Origin: VSJD01 sp041653875
Lineage (GTDB): Bacteria; Verrucomicrobiota; Kiritimatiellia; JAAZAB01
Assembly: GCA_041653875.1 (NCBI GenBank)
Contig: JBAZEM010000016.1
Span: 1 to 64,000, forward strand
DNA: 64,000 nucleotides
Reading direction: 5' to 3'
The notes beneath the pieces were generated by a model. It was not told the origin of the DNA, searched no databases, and saw only the letters and a program-made list of their open reading frames with translations. This document shows, piece by piece, positions 61,053 through 64,000 of this stretch. Made by a program: the position numbers and the translations under genes. The stretch's first letter is position 1. Each line of letters begins with the position of its first letter.

Positions 61053-63191
61053 GTGACTTCCACATCAAGACGCAGCACGCAAAAAGGCAAACTGACCTCC
61101 GCCGTCCCGCCTTCGCCCTGCGGGCTTCCCCCTTCGCCTTCCGCCGTCCGCCCGCCGTCGTCTGTCGTCCGCTCTCCGCTCTCCGCTCCCCGTTCCCCGC
61201 TCTCCGCTCTCCGCTTGGTCCAGGAAGATCCCTACCTGGCGCCTTATGCCGAATCGATCGCGCGGCGGGTTCAGTTGACCAAGGACACGGAGACGCGCCT
61301 GACGGGCGGGAAAATGACACTGTCCGATTTCGCCGCCGGGCATGAATATTTTGGACTGCACCGGCGGGGCAAGGAATGGGTCCTGCGCGAGTGGGCGCCC
61401 AACGCCACGGCGATCACGTTGATCGGAACGTTCTCGCAGTGGCGCGAAGATCCCGCCCTGGCCTTGCGCCGCCTGAATGACGAAGGGGTGTGGGAATTGC
61501 ATTTGCCCTCTACGGCCCTGAAGCACGGCGATCTCTACCGCTTGCGGATGCACTGGCATGGCGGGAGCGGAGACCGTCTGCCGAGTTATGTCCGGCGCGT
61601 GGCGCAGGACGAGCATACCAAGATTTTCAACGCCCAGGTCTGGGCGCCGGCCAAGTCTTACCGCTGGCGGCGCGCGTTCCGGCGTCCGCGCGCGGCGCCG
61701 CTGATTTACGAGGCGCACGTCGGCATGGCCCAGGAAGAGGGCAAGGTCGGGACGTATCGGGAGTTCAAGGAAAAGATTTTGCCCCGCATCGTGGCGGCGG
61801 GCTACAACACAATCCAGCTCATGGCCGTCCAGGAACATCCCTACTACGGCTCATTCGGTTACCACGTGAGCAATTATTTCGCCGCTTCGTCGCGCTTCGG
61901 CACGCCGGAGGAATTGAAAGACCTCGTGGATGCGGCCCATGCGGCGGGAATAGCGGTCATCATGGATTTGATCCATTCCCACGCGGCGCGCAACGAGGTG
62001 GAGGGCTTGAGCCGTTTCGACGGCACGCTTTTCCAATTTTTCCACGAAGGCCCGCGCGGGGCGCACGAACTTTGGGATTCGCGCTGTTTCGACTACGGCA
62101 AACCTCAGGTACTGCATTTCCTGCTCTCCAACTGCCGGTTCTGGCTGGATGAGTACCGCTTCGACGGCTTCCGGTTCGACGGCATCACCAGCATGCTCTA
62201 CCGGCACCACGGCCTCGACAAGGCGTTCACGTCCTACGCCGATTATTTTAATACGCAAGTGGACGAACAGGCCGTCGTCTATCTGACCCTGGCCAACGAG
62301 GTCATTCACGCCGTGCGGCCCGACGCCCTGACCGTGGCGGAGGACATGAGCGGCATGCCGGGCCTGGCCGCGCCTGTCGAGCACGGCGGCATGGGCTTCG
62401 ACTGCCGGCTGGCCATGGGCATTCCGGATTACTGGATCAAGCTCACCAAGGACACCCGTGACGAAGACTGGCCCATGAAAACCTTGTGGCACGAACTCAC
62501 CAATCGCCGCCGCGACGAACGCACCATCAGCTACGCCGAATCGCACGACCAGGCCCTGGTGGGCGATCAAACCCTCATCTTCCGCCTGATCGAGCGCGAC
62601 ATGTACGAACACATGGCCGTCGCCAAACGCACCTTGCGGGTGGACCGCGGACTGGCCCTGCACAAGATGATCCGGCTGGCCACGCTGGCCACGGCCGGCA
62701 ACGGCTATCTCAATTTCATGGGCAACGAGTTTGGCCACCCGGAATGGATCGATTTTCCGCGCGAAGGAAATCACTGGTCCTACCATTACGCCCGGCGCCA
62801 GTGGCGCCTGCGGGACGATCCGGACTTGGTCTATCGCTTCCTGGCCGATTTCGACAAAGCCATGATCGAGCTGGCGCGGCTCGTCCGCCTGCTGGACGAC
62901 CCGGAAGTGCGCCTGCGCGTGGAGCATGGCGACGACAAGGTGCTGGGCTTCGAGCGGGCCGGCCTTTTGTTCCTGTTCAATTTTCACCCGGCGAAATCTT
63001 ATACCGACTATGCCGTGGAAACCGCGTCGGGCAAATACCGGCTGATTTTGGACAGCGACGCGTCCTTTTTCGGCGGCCACAGCCGCCTGGCGCCCAACCA
63101 GACCTATGTCTCGGCGCCCAACGCCGCCGGGCGTCCGCTCCTCACCGCCTACCTGCCCTCTCGCACCGCACTGGTTTTGCAGAAGATCTGA
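61053..63191 (+). CDS. glgB: 1,4-alpha-glucan branching enzyme (GH13), repeat-coded N-terminus
   Basis: A 712-residue branching enzyme of the eukaryote-like GH13_8 branch, which forms alpha-1,6 branches in glycogen. CBM48-type N-domain ~95-190 (LREWAPNATAITLIGTFSQW). Barrel with FRFDGITSML (nucleophile D376), TVAEDMSGM (acid/base E430) and YAESHDQAL (D499), then GNEFGHPEWIDFPREGN. Homology begins at LVQEDPYLAPYAESIARR (residue ~54); the first ~53 residues (PSSVVRSPLSAPRSPLSAL) are encoded by short-word repeats. The only upstream start is GTG 61053; TTG 61213 at the homology border is an alternative. It is separated from glgA and glgP by the redox cluster. Confidence 0.92.
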   Translation: MTSTSRRSTQKGKLTSAVPPSPCGLPPSPSAVRPPSSVVRSPLSAPRSPLSALRLVQEDPYLAPYAESIARRVQLTKDTETRLTGGKMTLSDFAAGHEYFGLHRRGKEWVLREWAPNATAITLIGTFSQWREDPALALRRLNDEGVWELHLPSTALKHGDLYRLRMHWHGGSGDRLPSYVRRVAQDEHTKIFNAQVWAPAKSYRWRRAFRRPRAAPLIYEAHVGMAQEEGKVGTYREFKEKILPRIVAAGYNTIQLMAVQEHPYYGSFGYHVSNYFAASSRFGTPEELKDLVDAAHAAGIAVIMDLIHSHAARNEVEGLSRFDGTLFQFFHEGPRGAHELWDSRCFDYGKPQVLHFLLSNCRFWLDEYRFDGFRFDGITSMLYRHHGLDKAFTSYADYFNTQVDEQAVVYLTLANEVIHAVRPDALTVAEDMSGMPGLAAPVEHGGMGFDCRLAMGIPDYWIKLTKDTRDEDWPMKTLWHELTNRRRDERTISYAESHDQALVGDQTLIFRLIERDMYEHMAVAKRTLRVDRGLALHKMIRLATLATAGNGYLNFMGNEFGHPEWIDFPREGNHWSYHYARRQWRLRDDPDLVYRFLADFDKAMIELARLVRLLDDPEVRLRVEHGDDKVLGFERAGLLFLFNFHPAKSYTDYAVETASGKYRLILDSDASFFGGHSRLAPNQTYVSAPNAAGRPLLTAYLPSRTALVLQKI
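61120..61212 (+). repeat. Short-word repeat coding the GlgB N-terminus
   Basis: CCGTCGTCTGTCGTCCGCTC then TCCGCTCTCCGCTCCCCG, and again. It is the complement of the GGACGACGGAC / GAGCGGAGAGCGG words found between genes and inside mfd. It stays open in the glgB frame and stops exactly where family homology begins. Confidence 0.75.
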
Positions 63192-63210
63192 TCGATTCGT
63201 CATTTACATG

Positions 63211-63238
63211 TTGCCAAATATAACAATTATGCTATAAA
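63211..63238 (+). promoter_or_regulatory. Sigma-70-like promoter of the AbiEii-type gene
   Basis: TTGCCA, a 16-bp spacer, then TATAAA in AT-rich DNA. Transcription would start about 7 bp later, at or just before the ATG at 63246, so the mRNA may be leaderless; no ribosome site is present. Confidence 0.6.
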
Positions 63239-63245
63239 TAGCTAC

Positions 63246-64000
63246 ATGCAAGTGGAAAGAACAAAACTCGTCGAGAATATCCAAAGGCTGGCTATCGGGC
63301 TGATCGCCATCAATCCTGTTGGACACAAACTCTGCCTTATCGGTGGATCCCGCTATCGGCTGCTGAACCGGAGTTGCAGGATATCTTTGGATATCGATTA
63401 CCACTGGGATGGCGATTTGGAAAGCAAGCAAACGGAGGTTCTGGAGCTTCTGCGCGCCAAGCTTGTTCCTGAAGTAAAAAGGCGCTTCGGGTTCGACGGC
63501 GATGTTCGGAAGGCCACAGGTCCGGATGCGGATTCGCCATGCGTAAAGACTGTTACGGCCGCCTTCTATCGTACCGGCGAAGCGCGAGAGCGCATCGAAA
63601 TCCCGGTTGAGATCACAAGCATCCCTTGTATGGATTCGCCCGTTGTCCGCACAATGGCCGGGGTCGTCTATCTCACCGCGTCGGATTTGGACATGATCGA
63701 GAGCAAGGTCATGGCCTTATTCAACCGCCCTTTTCTGGCAGAGCGGGATATCGTCGATATCTTTCTGTTCCAAGACAGCTTTGTCCATGATTCCGCAAGG
63801 CGGTTGAAAGCAAAATTCGCCGGACTGCATATGAGCCCGGAATCCGTGTCTGACCGCTACAACAAATTGCGGATAAACCGCGCCGTCCATGTGCGGGCCA
63901 TCGAAGAGATAATTGCGAACCAGATTGACACGTCCGTCGCCGCCAACCTGGAGGCATCCGGCGGCGGGGAAATGGTCTTCGACACGGTCGTCGCCATACT
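63246..64000 (+). CDS. AbiEii/AbiGii-type nucleotidyltransferase toxin (partial)
   Basis: The frame starts at ATG 63246 and is open to the right edge, over 250 residues. MQVERTKLVENIQRLAIGLI is followed by CLIGGSRYRLLNRSCRISLD then IDYHWD, the GG-S...R-x-S-x-D-x-D nucleotidyltransferase signature of type IV toxins of the AbiEii group. Also VYLTASDLDMIESKVMALFN and FLAERDIVDIFLFQDSF match this family. Such toxins add nucleotides to tRNA or other targets; the antitoxin gene is expected upstream or downstream, and none lies upstream. The coding end and the partner are outside the window. Confidence 0.82.
   Translation, partial: MQVERTKLVENIQRLAIGLIAINPVGHKLCLIGGSRYRLLNRSCRISLDIDYHWDGDLESKQTEVLELLRAKLVPEVKRRFGFDGDVRKATGPDADSPCVKTVTAAFYRTGEARERIEIPVEITSIPCMDSPVVRTMAGVVYLTASDLDMIESKVMALFNRPFLAERDIVDIFLFQDSFVHDSARRLKAKFAGLHMSPESVSDRYNKLRINRAVHVRAIEEIIANQIDTSVAANLEASGGGEMVFDTVVAI

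Overview
The window is about 60% G+C DNA from a Gram-negative bacterium. KdsD (KDO pathway), lipoprotein and signal peptides, UroD/corrinoid methyltransfer genes, a GH78-type glycosidase, an eaten-up intergenic landscape of palindromes and the general gene mix all suggest the PVC group (Kiritimatiellota/Lentisphaerota/Verrucomicrobiota). That placement is an inference; no rRNA or tRNA gene was found to test it.

Layout. 0-5 kb: end of a secreted Ig-like protein, a repeat-filled gap, an ankyrin protein translationally coupled to a UroD/MtaA-type protein, and a GlcD-like FAD oxidase. 5-12 kb, minus strand: rlmN, pdxB, a Cys-rich hypothetical, a DUF433/DUF5615 toxin-antitoxin pair, kdsD and cstA. 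12-16 kb: a PocR/AraC-type regulator diverging from a corrinoid protein and a pterin-binding methyltransferase. 16-21 kb: PH-domain protein, Phd/RelE pair, thiG, a radical SAM/SPASM protein, an IS200-like transposase and a GT4 glycosyltransferase. 21.6-26.4 kb: a REP-associated transposase (RAYT) beside six exact 87-bp tandem units, then mfd. 26.7-40 kb: GH78-like glycosidase, orphan antitoxin, typA, ettA, aminotransferase, second UroD protein, SrkA-like kinase, WbuC-like cupin and APC permease. 40-47 kb: truncated M48 peptidase, TPR protein, a CBM48 mini-protein, glgP and glgA. 47-61 kb: secreted redox cluster. 61-64 kb: glgB and the start of an AbiEii-like toxin gene.

Two things stand out. 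First, 47.3-60.7 kb holds a set of exported proteins. On the plus strand are a 1766-aa SdrD-like/beta-helix protein, a fusion of a vanadium-haloperoxidase/PAP2-type domain to a cupredoxin module, two multicopper-oxidase-like proteins that lack some canonical copper ligands, and a lipoprotein. Divergent from them are an FG-GAP/VCBS-like protein and a second secreted protein. It looks like an extracellular oxidation system that I cannot match to a named pathway.

Second, the intergenic DNA is dense with short repeats. Several show direct signs of movement: 8-bp target duplications around GTAAC-ended elements, and a 5-bp duplication around a nested 116-bp element. Several sit inside genes or form their ends (mfd, glgP, glgB, pdxB, the AraC regulator and the pterin methyltransferase). 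This resembles the palindromic elements that insert in frame in Rickettsia genes. RAYT and IS200-type HUH transposases are present as possible drivers of the palindromic families.

Glycogen metabolism is spread over CBM48 mini-protein, glgP, glgA and glgB. One-carbon transfer is represented by two UroD-type proteins, a corrinoid protein and a pterin methyltransferase.
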